NCBI GenBank assembly: GCA_016713305.1
Contig: JADJPK010000009.1
Location: 248,001 to 312,000, forward strand
Length of the DNA: 64,000 nucleotides
From: Betaproteobacteria bacterium
GTDB lineage: Bacteria > Pseudomonadota > Gammaproteobacteria > Burkholderiales > Ga0077523
Reading direction: 5' to 3'
The notes below the pieces were generated by a model that was not told where the DNA came from, did no database searches, and was given only the letters and a program-made list of their open reading frames with translations. The position numbers and the translations under genes are program-made. Numbering within the stretch: position 1 is the stretch's first letter; every line of letters begins with the position of its first letter. Below, piece after piece: positions 18,537-27,349 of this stretch.

Positions 18537-19784
18537 GTGTATCCGCCGGAACCGGCGGTACGGAGGTCCGCCTCACGCGCTATCGCCACCGGAAGGGCTG
18601 GCACATCCCAGCAACCCGTCCTCGTCTTTCACGGCTTCGCGCACTCCAGCGCCATCTTCGCCACATCACGCCTGGCACCGGAGCCCTCGACCCCGGTTGC
18701 GAGAACCTGGTCCATCACCTCTGCGATCACGGCTTCGACGTCTGGCTGGTGGATTACCGCACCAGCATCGCCCTGGACTCCTGCAAGGATCGCTGGGACT
18801 ACGACTAGATCTCCCGGAAGGACGTCGCAAGCGGCGTTCGACAAAGTCGCCCATCAATGCCGACGAAAGGAAGACGCCCGGAAGGCAGGGGGCGGACGAC
18901 GTCTTGGCGCTGTGACGTCCTGGCCCGTTGCATCGGCAGGGCGAACTGCACGTCGTCTCACCATGGGCGCTGCTGAACGATGTTCTGAAGACGCGCGATG
19001 GATGGAGGATCCGCAGAGCAGTCTTTTCGCAGGTGGGGCCGTTCGTTCGCGGATCGGACTCGAACCAGCTGCGGGCCGAGTTCGTCGCCCTGTTGCGGGA
19101 CCTGCTGGACGTCGACTACATCGATCTATCCGCCAATCGCCCCAAGGACGAAGACTGGCTGATCAGCATCGCCGACCGCATCGCCTCGACGTACCCTATC
19201 TCCAAACAGGAACGTGCTCACCACCGTTCGCTCTCCGGGCGTGTGGAATGGACGGCACCGACGGGACCTCGCGGAGTCTCGACCCCTGCCGTGTCGCACG
19301 CCGAACTGGGCGACGAGTGCATTCCCCGCTTCGATCTCGCCACCTGTCTTCGGACCGCTATCGCCCTGGGCGAGAACTGGAACCACGCGAATCTTTGACC
19401 AAGACGCATGCATGAAGCGCTCGGAGAGCTCCTTGGCCCGGCCAACATGCGCACGTTCGAGCAGATCCAGGATTTCGTGCAGAAGAAGCGACTGGTCGCG
19501 AAGGAAGGCATCAACGTGTACTTCACAGAAGACAAGATCCGTCAGCACTACCAGTTTCCCATGAAGTTCATTCATGGAAAGGACAATGCCGTGTTCGACC
19601 ATGCCACCTCCGGGGACTCCTGCGTCAGGATTCAGCGTGCCCTGGGCAAGGAGTATCCGGTTCTCTATTCCCGGATCGATGGTTACGGGCATCTCGACAA
19701 CTGGCTTGGCAAGCACGCGTATCGAGACGTGTTTCCCGAGATCAGCCAGTTTCTTCTGGGCGCTCACGACCCCGATCTCTCCGC
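18537..19784 (+). pseudogene. Alpha/beta-hydrolase domain of the fused oxidoreductase, frameshifted
   Basis: Recognisable pieces in order: EVRLTRYR, PVLVFHGFAHSSAIF (oxyanion-hole HG motif, near 18,617-18,665), NLVHHLCDHGFDVWLVDYRT then SIAL and DRWDYD (18,700-18,807), a nucleophile-elbow position that reads CIGRAN near 18,940 instead of a clean GxSxG-type Ser, WALLNDVLKTRDGWRIRRAV with VFSQVGPFVRG (18,967-19,050), and from 19,408 one clean frame with GINVYFTEDKIRQHYQFPMK and the final catalytic-His motif GYGHLDNWLGKHAYRDVF. The DVWLVDYR block is characteristic of hydrolases fused behind GMC oxidoreductases. The end of this clean frame passes without stop or ATG/GTG into the PhoD-like part, which supports a single polypeptide. 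Confidence 0.72.
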
Positions 19785-21533
19785 GCACACCGTCTCGAGG
19801 CGGCGGCGGTTCTTCAAACCGTGCGCCCTCGGCCCGATCCTCGGCTGGACCAGAAATGTCGACGGACCGCTTCGTCCGCGTCTGGTGGGAACCCGACGAT
19901 GTCCCGTGTCGAGGATCAGGTAGCAGGCACGATCATGCTGTTCGAGAAGACAGAGATTCACTCCTCCCCGGCGCCGTGTCTTCCAGTGCGACATTCGAAG
20001 CGTCACGGTCGACTCGGTGCTGCTCGGCAAGTACTGCATAGCGGATATTCCGGCCTGCCATTTCCGCTCCGGCAACCGGATTGCGTTCGGCAGCACCGTC
20101 CTGCTCTCGGACGTCCAGAGGCCTGTCGGACAACTGCCCGGCGGACAGCCGGAACGCAACCGTGTGCTTCTGCCCAGCGAGATCGGTCCGCTGGGGAAAT
20201 GGTTGGAAGCAGATTCCATCTGTCGCGGAGGTCCGCACGCGGACTACGAGTTACCCATCCATGACCCGGAAGACCGTCTAGCGGAAGCCTCGCTGTCGGA
20301 CTTCGACACTCTCCAGCGCCACTTCGCCAATGCCGACCGGACACGGCTCTTCGTCGGTTCTTGCCGGTATGCCGGAACATCCTTCGAGCGGGACCTTTCG
20401 ACGCGCAGCTTCGAGTCCACGACGGCAAGCCAGGCGCAGCCGGACATGCCTCGTCTTCTCGGGGACACCATCTACGCCGATGCCACCGGCGGCGTCGCGG
20501 ATACGATGAGTTCCCGTCAACGGGTCGTGAAACGGTGGGTGGATGTCCTGGGCCTCGAGGCGCTGTCCGCGATGATCAAACGCACGCCGGTCGTGATGGG
20601 TATCGACGATCACGAACTCTGGGAGGACTTCGAACCTACTCACCTGGGTGCAGTGCGATCGGAGTCCGAGGACATACTGGGCGATGTGAAATGGGCACGG
20701 CGGGCGTTTCACGTCTATGCGGCGTCACATTCCGGCTTCGGCCCCGAGCCTCCGCAAGACCCCTCTTGCCCGGTCAGCCCGTGGACAACAGCGCGGGTTT
20801 CAGCCATAGGTTCGTCCTGCGCCGATTCCTCTTCCAGCTCGACACCCGCACCACCCGGCAGTCCCGCCCCGCGGGCAGCGATCCACGTCAGCACCGGATC
20901 GTGAGCGACGCGCAATGGCACGAATTCAGGAAGTGGTTGATCGAAGCGCAGAGCGAGACCGGAGACCGCCCCAAGTTCGTCCTGAGCGGCAGCGTGATCG
21001 CGCCCTTCCACCGCGAAACATCCCGCTACCGGGATTCGTCCGGGCGGGACATGTACCACTACACCCGGCGCGACGACAGCTGGCAGGGCTATCAGAAATC
21101 GCTGGAGGACCTGGTGGACCTCATCGTCGAAAATGGCATCCAGAACGTCGTCTTCCTGTGCGGCGACTACCACGCGTCCATGACCACCACGCTCGAATTC
21201 GGCAGCGGCGATCCCGCCGAGAACCACAAGGCCAGGTCGTTGCGGGCCTATTGCGTCGTCGCGTCGGGGCTCTACTCGCCGCTGCCCTTCGCCAACACAC
21301 GGCTGGATGAACTCGTCCACGACACCAGAGGCGATACCGTGTACGGCGGCGACCGCCGCTACACCGTCAGAACCTGTGCAGGCCGGACTCTCGACTACAA
21401 GATGGACAACGCCACCGAGAAGTCGGGCTTCACGATCCTGGATGTGGAGAAGACCGGCCAGGGATGGCGGTTGACCGTGGACGTGCGTGACACCAACGGC
21501 GCCCAGGTGAAGATCAACACCTATCCGCTATGA
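19785..21533 (+). pseudogene. PhoD-like (alkaline phosphatase D family) metallophosphatase domain, frameshifted
   Basis: The N-terminal beta part begins with CALGPILGWTRNVDG and RFVRVWWEPDD, then TVDSVLLGKYCIADIPACHF. The catalytic part reads RLFVGSCRYAGTSFERD, LLGDTIYADATGG, MGIDDHELWEDFEP (the DDH metal-binding block), FQLDTRT, PKFVLSGSVIAPF and VVFLCGDYHASM (GDxH). These are the metal-ligand blocks of PhoD-like Ca/Fe phosphoesterases. At least three slips break it: near 19,840-19,960, a compensating pair near 20,400-20,450, and one near 20,760. From about 20,765 to the stop at 21,533 the frame is intact. It could be a separate gene starting at the ATG at 19899, but the hydrolase frame runs into the GWTRNVDG segment without an in-frame start, so fusion is favoured. 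The substrate is unknown. Confidence 0.78.
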
Positions 21534-21536
21534 CCC

Positions 21537-21554
21537 GGGCCGGGGCACCGGCCC
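21537..21554. terminator. GC hairpin between convergent genes
   Basis: GGGCCGG, GGCA loop, CCGGCCC lies 4 bases after the PhoD-like stop and 16 bases from the end of the opposing regulator gene. No T tract follows on either side, so it is a weak candidate for a shared terminator. Confidence 0.35.
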
Positions 21555-21569
21555 AGTCGCGGAGACTTC

Positions 21570-22307
21570 TCATGTCTTGCGGGGCACGGGCGGGGCGCCG
21601 CCTCCATCGGTCGACGGCATCCACCTCACGCCCGACAGCGCGATGAGCACTGCCGCCTCCGTCCGGTTGCATGCACCGAGCTTCTCGAGGCTGGAGCTCA
21701 CGTAGCCCTTCACGGTCTGTTCGTCCAGCTTGAGCCGGTTCGCGATGCTCTTGTTGGGCAACGCGGCCACGAGACAGGACATCACGTCCCGCTCGCGATC
21801 GGTCAGCGTGGCCCAGCGTTGCGTCACTTCGGTGACCCGCTCGCCGTAGGTGCTCTCCGCCACTGCGGGCCTGGCACCGTCTGCGAACGCCCGCTCGCCG
21901 CTCCGGCTCCAATCGCGCAGCACGTCCGGCGGCACGGGGAATCCGCCTTCCAGCGCGTACTGGATGTCGTTGCGCATCTGCTTGCCGGACGACTTCTTCG
22001 AGATGAATCCGCTGGCGCCGAGATCGATGGCCTTGACCACCGTCGCACGATCGTCGTGCCCCGACACGACCACCACGGGCCAGGACTCCCGCTCCGCCCG
22101 GAACTTCTCCAGCGCGGACAACCCCGCCCAGCCGGGCAGTTCCAGATCGAGCAGCACCATGTCGATGGAGTCGAGCGATCCGGCGACCCGGAACGCGTCC
22201 TCGAGCGTGCCGGCCACGCGGATCTCGGCATCCGGATACATCAGGCCCACCACCGCCTCCATGCCCAGGCGGATCAGTTCGACGTCGTCCACAACCAGGA
22301 ACTTCAC
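21570..22307 (-). CDS. NarL/FixJ-type response regulator
   Basis: 245 residues from a GTG at 22307. Residues 1-120 are a receiver: FLVVDDVELIRLG, phospho-acceptor Asp54 in VLLDLELPG, Ser in VVVVSGHDD and Lys in FISKKSSG. The C-terminal LuxR helix-turn-helix (LTDRERDVMSCLVAALPNKS, then IANRLKLDEQTVKGYVSSSL) lies at about 175-235. The exact start is uncertain because the upstream sequence passes into a corrupted stretch at about 22,320. An open frame continues to 22340, but those residues come from the noisy segment. A promoter and any gene just upstream are therefore not readable. The plus-strand hybrid kinase at 13.5 kb is a possible partner. Confidence 0.88.
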   Translation of the reverse strand: MKFLVVDDVELIRLGMEAVVGLMYPDAEIRVAGTLEDAFRVAGSLDSIDMVLLDLELPGWAGLSALEKFRAERESWPVVVVSGHDDRATVVKAIDLGASGFISKKSSGKQMRNDIQYALEGGFPVPPDVLRDWSRSGERAFADGARPAVAESTYGERVTEVTQRWATLTDRERDVMSCLVAALPNKSIANRLKLDEQTVKGYVSSSLEKLGACNRTEAAVLIALSGVRWMPSTDGGGAPPVPRKT

Positions 22308-22319
22308 GGCTGCCCCGGG

Positions 22320-22611
22320 GGCCAGGGAAAAAAGTTTCACCCCCCGGGGATTTTTGGGCCCGGGCTTTTTGGGGCCCGGGGGGGAATTTTTGGATTTTTT
22401 CTTGGGGGGGGGGGTTGGGGGGGGGGGGAGGAAGAGGTTGGGGGGGGGGGGGGGGGCCCGGGCCCTTTGTTTTTGTGGGGGGGGTGGGGGGGCGATGGGG
22501 GGGGGGGGGGGGAAATCATGGGGGAGAGGTTTGGGGCCTTTTGAAAAAGGGGGGGAATTTTTTTTTGGGGTTGGGGGCGGGCTTAAAAAACAAGGGGGGG
22601 TTTTGGGATCC
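22320..22611. other. Corrupted low-quality sequence (homopolymer noise)
   Basis: About 290 bases consisting almost only of stretched G, T, A and C runs (for example 10-14 consecutive G, TTTTTT, AAAAAA), quite unlike the flanking coding DNA. It starts and stops abruptly inside the region between the response regulator and the flavin-reductase-like gene. It codes for nothing recognisable in any frame. The pattern is that of unreliable base calls at the end of a read or at a contig join. The two flanks may not be truly adjacent. Confidence 0.85.
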
Positions 22612-23222
22612 CTACTTCGGCCGGATCATCTCGAACAGGCGGCTCACCTCGGTGTAATCGCCGCGATACCCGCACCGCGCGAGCAACCGCGCTCCGGCCG
22701 TATCGAAGATACCGTCCTTCAGGAACGCGGGATCCAGGTGCACGCCCACCACCTGCCCGATGGTCATCCACGCCTCCAGCTCCGCGCCGTCCATGTTCCG
22801 GAGCCTCACGACCTGGACCAGCCTGCATTCCATCGCGGCCACGGCGCCCGCCACGCGCGGCGCCTTGACCAGCACGCACGGCGCGGCCTCCAGGCCGGCA
22901 AGCGCGAACTCGTCGACGTCGCGTGGAACATTGGCGGCCGTCGCGTTCATCGCCTGCGCATGCTTGCCACCGACCACGTTGACGACGAACTCGCCGCGGC
23001 CTCGATGTTGCTCACGCTGTCCTTGCGCCAGCCGGTGGTGCTGAAGTACACCATGGGTGGCGCGTCGCACACGCCGTTGAAGAAACTGTAGGGCGCGAGA
23101 TTGCGTTCGCCTCCTGGTCCCAGACTGGAGATCCAGCCGATCGGGCGTGGCGCGACGATCGCCTTGAACGGATCGTGCGGCAGCCCGTGGCCCTTGGCGA
23201 CTTCGTAGAAATAGTCGGACAT
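22612..23222 (-). pseudogene. Flavin reductase-like FMN-binding protein (DIM6/NTAB type), one frameshift
   Basis: The start at 23222 has GAAGGA upstream. The first frame reads HDPFKAIVAPRPIGWISSLG, NLAPYSFFNGVCDAPPMVYF and KDSVSNIEAA. The second gives EFVVNVVGGKHAQAMNATAA, LAGLEAAPCVLVKAPRVAGA, AAMECRLVQVVRL and VVGVHLDPAFLKDG. These are the FMN-binding blocks of the flavin reductase/DIM6 family (about 200 residues). The join is near 23,000 and is repaired by adding one G in a GGCGGCG context, giving AAGEFVVNV; a lost base is therefore likely and the true gene may be intact. It ends at 22612 right at the corrupted stretch. It is 90 bp downstream of the nitrile hydratase accessory gene on the same strand. 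The redox partner is unknown. Confidence 0.8.
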
Positions 23223-23312
23223 CGTCCTTCTCTGTGGGGCCGCGGTCGGCCGTTTGCCGGTAGGGCGGCTTGCCCGACGATCACGCGATCGGGCACCGCA
23301 CGGAACCGGTGC

Positions 23313-23696
23313 TCAGGCGAAATCCTCCGGCGCCAGCACGATCGGTGTGCCGTGCGGCGTGCGCTCGGCGGCGTGGTGCCAGGCATCCTGGTAGCGATGC
23401 AGCGTTTCGTCCGTCGCCACGCCCTTGTCCCGGACCAGCGACTCGATGGCGCGAAGCCAGTGCTGGTAGTACGTGTTGCCCGCGTCGGGGTCGCCCTGGG
23501 CCTGAGCCGCCTTGATCTCGCGACCCAGCGTCTCCGCCCACTCGTTCCAGGTGAACAGGCCCTTGCGGTGCAGCGCCAGGGTGATCGCGAAGGCCTGCGC
23601 CTGCCAAGGCTCCTCGAAGACCGGGTTCCGCTGCGCTTCGGGGATGGCGTCCAGCGATTCGCGCACACGCGCGCTCATGGGTGCCTCGCGCATCAT
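23313..23696 (-). CDS. Nitrile hydratase accessory (activator/chaperone) protein
   Basis: 127 residues with landmarks of the small nitrile hydratase accessory proteins, which resemble the N-terminal part of the beta subunit: RNPVFEEPWQAQAFAITLAL, FTWNEWAETLGREI, YYQHWLRAIESLV and a C-terminal APEDF. In cobalt enzymes such proteins (P14K/activator type) help insert the metal and allow cysteine oxidation in the alpha subunit. It starts 1 base after the beta-subunit stop, with two adjacent Met codons (23696 or 23693), so it is co-translated with the enzyme subunits. Confidence 0.9.
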   Translation of the reverse strand: MMREAPMSARVRESLDAIPEAQRNPVFEEPWQAQAFAITLALHRKGLFTWNEWAETLGREIKAAQAQGDPDAGNTYYQHWLRAIESLVRDKGVATDETLHRYQDAWHHAAERTPHGTPIVLAPEDFA

Positions 23697-23697
23697 G

Positions 23698-24354
23698 TCA
23701 GACCGCCTCCAGATAGGGTTCGAACGCTTCGATGCTGACGATCACGCTCGGGTCGGAGTCCGGCCCCCAGAGATCGGTGCCCTGCATCACTACGGTGTAG
23801 AGCCACTGCGGATCTTCTCCCTTGCCCGCCACCACCGCATCCGGATACACGTGAAACCCCTGTACCCGTTCGATCACGCCCACCTTGTCCCGCGCATAGC
23901 GAGGCAGACGCGTGTGTCCCACCGGATGCGCGTTGATCGTCCGCACCCTGTCGCCGGGCCGGAAGCGGGCTTCGCGAGTGGCATCGCGGCCGAAGGGGCC
24001 CCTGATGTGGGCCAGCGGCGCCTCCGCCAGCGTCATCGTGCGCTGGACCGGCTTGGCAGGACCGAGCGAATGACCCGCGTCCAGCTCGGCCTGGGTCACG
24101 TAACCCTTCTCGAGCGCGCTCTGGACAATGCCGAGGAACCAGCGGTGGTAGTACGACACCATGAGATACACCGATGCCGGGAGACGCTCCTGCGAATCGC
24201 GGAACATGTCGAGGTTCCAGGCCCGCGTGTACAGGATCGTCCGCACCAGCGCCAGCACCCTGCCTTCCCACGCCTCGTGGAAATAAGGCTCGTTCGTCTC
24301 CGGCACCACGGGCCCGAAGCCCTGCATGCCGCCCATGTCGTGCACACCGTTCAT
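23698..24354 (-). CDS. nthB: Nitrile hydratase subunit beta
   Basis: 218 residues starting with the hallmark MNGVHDMGGMQGFGPV. Then come YFHEAWEGRVLALVRTILYT, SYYHRWFLGIVQSALEKGYV, and the C-terminal SH3-like barrel with FRPGDRVRTINAHPVGHTRL followed by PRYARDKVGVIERV and GFHVYPD. The length matches the family (about 210-230). Its ATG overlaps the stop of the alpha gene (ATGA at 24351-24354), so the subunits are translationally coupled. With alpha it forms the enzyme that hydrates nitriles to amides in the cytoplasm. No amidase is present in the window; the next upstream gene is a sugar kinase. Confidence 0.95.
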   Translation of the reverse strand: MNGVHDMGGMQGFGPVVPETNEPYFHEAWEGRVLALVRTILYTRAWNLDMFRDSQERLPASVYLMVSYYHRWFLGIVQSALEKGYVTQAELDAGHSLGPAKPVQRTMTLAEAPLAHIRGPFGRDATREARFRPGDRVRTINAHPVGHTRLPRYARDKVGVIERVQGFHVYPDAVVAGKGEDPQWLYTVVMQGTDLWGPDSDPSVIVSIEAFEPYLEAV

Positions 24355-24998
24355 GCCTTGACCTCCCTGGGCGGCAGCGCCAGCCCCGTGCCGATCATGC
24401 TGTCGCGTGTGACCAGTGCGGCCAATTGCTCCTCGCTCCAGCCCTCCGTTCCCTCGGGGCGCCGCGGCAGGACGAGAAAGCGCGTCTCCGCGGTGGAGTC
24501 CCACACCCGGATGCGCATGGACTCCGGCAGCGTCACCTGAAAATCCGCCAGCACGCTGCGCGGATTCATCACCACCTTGGACCTGTAGGGCGCCGACTTG
24601 TACCAGACCGGCGGCAGGCCCAGCACATCCCACGGGTAGCAGGAACACAGCGTGCACACGACCATGTGGTGCTCGTCCGGCGTGTTCTCCACGGCGATGA
24701 GATGGTCGCCGGTGCGGGGCAGATCCCCGCTGGCGTTGATGGCCGCCGTGGCATCCGCGAGCAAGGCCGCCTTGAACGCCGGATTCGACCACGCCCGGGC
24801 GACGATCTTCGCGCCGACGTGCGGCCCCACCTTCGTCTCGAAGTGCTCGACGATCTCGTCCAGCACCGCCGGATCGATGTAGCCCTTCTCCGTCAGCACT
24901 GTTTCCAGGGCCCGCACGCGGACCTGCATCTCGGACAGGTCGGACCCTTCGTGATCGTGATCGTGGTCGTGGTCGTGATGGTGCTCGTGGTCGCTCAT
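24351..24998 (-). CDS. nthA: Nitrile hydratase subunit alpha, cobalt type, with His/Asp-rich N-terminus
   Basis: 215 residues from the ATG at 24998, preceded by GAGAGG. The metal site is Cys115-Thr-Leu-Cys118-Ser-Cys120 in VCTLCSCYPW; Thr rather than Ser at the second position marks the cobalt class. The core also shows ALETVLTEKGYIDPAVLDEI, WSNPAFKAALLADA, ENTPDEHHMVV and YKSAPYRSKVVMNPRSVL. The first 17 residues are unusual: alternating His/Asp/Glu (HEHHHDHDHDHDHE), likely a flexible metal-binding tail that could hold cobalt for the active site. Gene order alpha-beta-accessory is conserved. The upstream ~200 bp to the kinase gene shows no clear promoter. Confidence 0.95.
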   Translation of the reverse strand: MSDHEHHHDHDHDHDHEGSDLSEMQVRVRALETVLTEKGYIDPAVLDEIVEHFETKVGPHVGAKIVARAWSNPAFKAALLADATAAINASGDLPRTGDHLIAVENTPDEHHMVVCTLCSCYPWDVLGLPPVWYKSAPYRSKVVMNPRSVLADFQVTLPESMRIRVWDSTAETRFLVLPRRPEGTEGWSEEQLAALVTRDSMIGTGLALPPREVKA

Positions 24999-25196
24999 GG
25001 CCTCTCTCGTCGAATCTGTCTGCGGAACGGCCGCGTCGTGATGCACTGCCGCGCTGCCACCCTCTGTCGCGGCCGTCGTCCGGAGGCGGGGAGGACCCGG
25101 CCACGCCGGAGCCCGCCACCGCGAACCGCCGCCCTTCGGTTCATGGAGAGGGTAACCAGCCGCGCGACTTCGGGCAACGGATTCGCCTCCCGGCCT

Positions 25197-26720
25197 TCAA
25201 TCCGGGGGCGTCTGCCGCGGGTCGTGAAGCCGGTTCAGGAACTGCCCCACTTCCTGATAGCGCCGGAAAGACTCGCCATGGCGAGTGTGCAACGACCGGT
25301 CGGGCACCAGCCGGCGCTCCCTGACCACACTGACCTGCACCGCACTCTCCACGCTGGAGAACATGCCCGCGGCCACTCCGGCCAGCATGGCGGCTCCCAG
25401 GGCGGAGTCCCCATTCCTGACCGTGCAGGTTTCCAGTTCCAGAACATCCGTGATGATCTGCGACCAGACCGCGCTGCGGGTCACGCCGCCGGACATGACC
25501 GCCGAGCGCAGTTCCGCGCCGCTGCCCCGGAACATGTCCAGGCAGTCCCGCAGGGAGAACGCCACGCCTTCCATCACGGCGCGCACCATGTGCGGCCAGC
25601 CGTGGCGCAGGTCGAGCCCGGTGAAAGCGCCCCGCAGCGACGGATTCCAGTACGGCGCACGCTCGCCCTGCAGATACGGATGAAAGAGCAGACCTTCGGC
25701 ACCCGGCTCGCATGCGTGGGCCAGACGGTCCATCTCCTCGTAGTCCAACGCCCGCTCCTCGCTTCCGCGCAGCGAACGCCCGAGGTCCCGCAGCCATCTG
25801 AGCGACGCCGCGCAGGCGTTGGTGCCTGCCTGCTGATAGAACGCTCCGCCGACCGGATGCGGGTAGGTGATGACACCGGGGCTCCACCGGGGCCTCTGCA
25901 TCACGGCCATGATGCCGCCGGCCGTTCCGACCCTGACCATGCCTCCATCGCCGTGCGACAGCAGTCCGCAGCCGATCAGTTCTGCCGCCGAATCCAGCGT
26001 GCCCGCGATCACGGGAATGCCCTCGGTCAGGCCGAACCCTGTCGCCGCCCGCCTGCTCACCCGGCCCACGACCTCCAGGGGTGCCGCAAGCTCGGGCAAC
26101 GCGCTGTCCGGAAGACCGCTCAGCCTTACGAGTTCGGGCGCCCACGACCTGCGCGCGGCATCCCACATGAGCGTCGCGGCAGCAGCGCCATGATCCATGC
26201 GCGGCACCCCGGTGAGGCAGAACGAAAGATAGTCCTTGGACGACAGAAACGTGCGGGTCCGCGGCAGCACGTCCGGTTCGTGCTGCCCGATCCACCGCAG
26301 CTGCGGCAGCGTCCATGTGCACCCCGGCTCGTTGAGCGTGAGCTCCTGCAGCGTGCCACCCAGCGTCTCGCGCAGGCGCTCCACCTGCTCCCCGCTGCGC
26401 TGATCGCTCCACAGGATCGCCGGCCGGAGCACGCGGCCGTCATCATCCAGCAGCACCGGAATGTGCGCGGCCGAGCAAAGCCCCACGGCCTGGATGCGCG
26501 CCATGAGTCCCGGCGCCGTCTGCCGCAGTTCGCCCAGGGCGCCGCGCAGTGCCTGCAGCCAATCGCGCGGGTCCTGCTCGGCCCAGCCGGAGGCCGGGCT
26601 GTGAGTCGGATACGAACGCTCGGCCGATGCCCGCAGCACGCCACCCTCGTCCAGCAGCACACACTTGAGACTTCCGGTACCCAGATCCACACCCAGGACA
26701 CAACGGTCCGATGCGTTCAT
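25197..26720 (-). CDS. FGGY-family carbohydrate kinase (xylulokinase-like)
   Basis: 507 residues, start at 26720. The N-terminal ATPase fold begins with LGVDLGTGSLKCVLLDEGG. Other family blocks are LCSAAHIPVLLDDDG, ILWSDQRSGEQVERL, FLSSKDYLSFCLTG, VIAGTLDSAAELIG, LQGERAPYWNPSLRGAFTGL and MSGGVTRSAVWSQIITDVL. The GERAPYW.P..RG motif places it nearest xylulokinase (XylB), but the sugar cannot be fixed from sequence. It phosphorylates a sugar or polyol with ATP in the cytoplasm. No isomerase or transporter lies beside it, and the nitrile hydratase genes follow about 200 bp downstream, so co-regulation is uncertain. Confidence 0.88.
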   Translation of the reverse strand: MNASDRCVLGVDLGTGSLKCVLLDEGGVLRASAERSYPTHSPASGWAEQDPRDWLQALRGALGELRQTAPGLMARIQAVGLCSAAHIPVLLDDDGRVLRPAILWSDQRSGEQVERLRETLGGTLQELTLNEPGCTWTLPQLRWIGQHEPDVLPRTRTFLSSKDYLSFCLTGVPRMDHGAAAATLMWDAARRSWAPELVRLSGLPDSALPELAAPLEVVGRVSRRAATGFGLTEGIPVIAGTLDSAAELIGCGLLSHGDGGMVRVGTAGGIMAVMQRPRWSPGVITYPHPVGGAFYQQAGTNACAASLRWLRDLGRSLRGSEERALDYEEMDRLAHACEPGAEGLLFHPYLQGERAPYWNPSLRGAFTGLDLRHGWPHMVRAVMEGVAFSLRDCLDMFRGSGAELRSAVMSGGVTRSAVWSQIITDVLELETCTVRNGDSALGAAMLAGVAAGMFSSVESAVQVSVVRERRLVPDRSLHTRHGESFRRYQEVGQFLNRLHDPRQTPPD

Positions 26721-26917
26721 GACGGCTTCAACCCCGGGCAGACAGCGGCCGAACGTTCGCACGGCGCGGGGCCTTTCGGCAGCCCATCGTGCGGGGGAAG
26801 CAGGACGGCCGGCCCGGGCGGCCGAGCTCGCGCTGAGTCGCCTCTGCACCTGGCGTGTCGTGCCATGCGATCATCGCGGCGCCCGAGTTCCGCCCGCCAC
26901 GCACTCCCCGTCCCCCC

Positions 26918-27349
26918 ATGCCCGCTTCGCCCATCGTTCATTCCATCGCTCCCTTCGCGTGCGCGTGCACGTGCGTCGTTCTGGCGTTTTCCGGCCCTGC
27001 CCAGGCCGATCCTCGCCTGGACTGCACCATCGAACAAGGCGGAGAAACGCAGCAGATCCGGACCGCCCCGGTCGCCGACCCCTACACGGTCGCCCCCGTG
27101 GACATTCGCGGACGGTTCCGCTTCAAGGCCGTGATGATCGGCGACGAGCGGCACGTCGACTACATCCATCTGTACACCTATTTCGTGTCCGACGGGACAC
27201 CCGTCCTCGTGCACCAGGCGAGCCATCACCCGCCGTTCGCGGTATCCGTCGACGGTTCCGCGACCCTCACCGGACTCCAGCGCGTCTACTCGCCGGTGCT
27301 GGGCCGCGAGATGACCTACCGCTGCGCGCTGACGGACGCCGCGCCATGA
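26918..27349 (+). CDS. Small secreted protein of unknown function, coupled to CapA-like gene
   Basis: 143 residues. The start at 26918 gives a signal peptide (CACTCVVLAFSGPAQA). The mature ~110 residues are beta-rich: RLDCTIEQGGETQQIRTAPV, FRFKAVMIGDERHVDYIHLY, VHQASHHPPFAVS, YSPVLGREMTYRCALTDA. The cysteines near both ends (DCTIE and YRCAL) probably form a disulfide. The family is not recognised. The stop overlaps the start of the CapA-like gene (ATGA at 27346-27349), implying a functional pair. The ribosome site is poor (CCCCCC before the ATG). Confidence 0.68.
   Translation: MPASPIVHSIAPFACACTCVVLAFSGPAQADPRLDCTIEQGGETQQIRTAPVADPYTVAPVDIRGRFRFKAVMIGDERHVDYIHLYTYFVSDGTPVLVHQASHHPPFAVSVDGSATLTGLQRVYSPVLGREMTYRCALTDAAP

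Noticed and set aside
22380..22520. G-quadruplex or G-rich regulatory element
   Set aside because: Runs of all four bases are stretched and flanks are abruptly normal, so base-calling noise explains it better.
24351..24998. Iron-type nitrile hydratase
   Set aside because: The metal motif is CTLCSC with Thr, the cobalt signature; iron enzymes carry Ser at that place.
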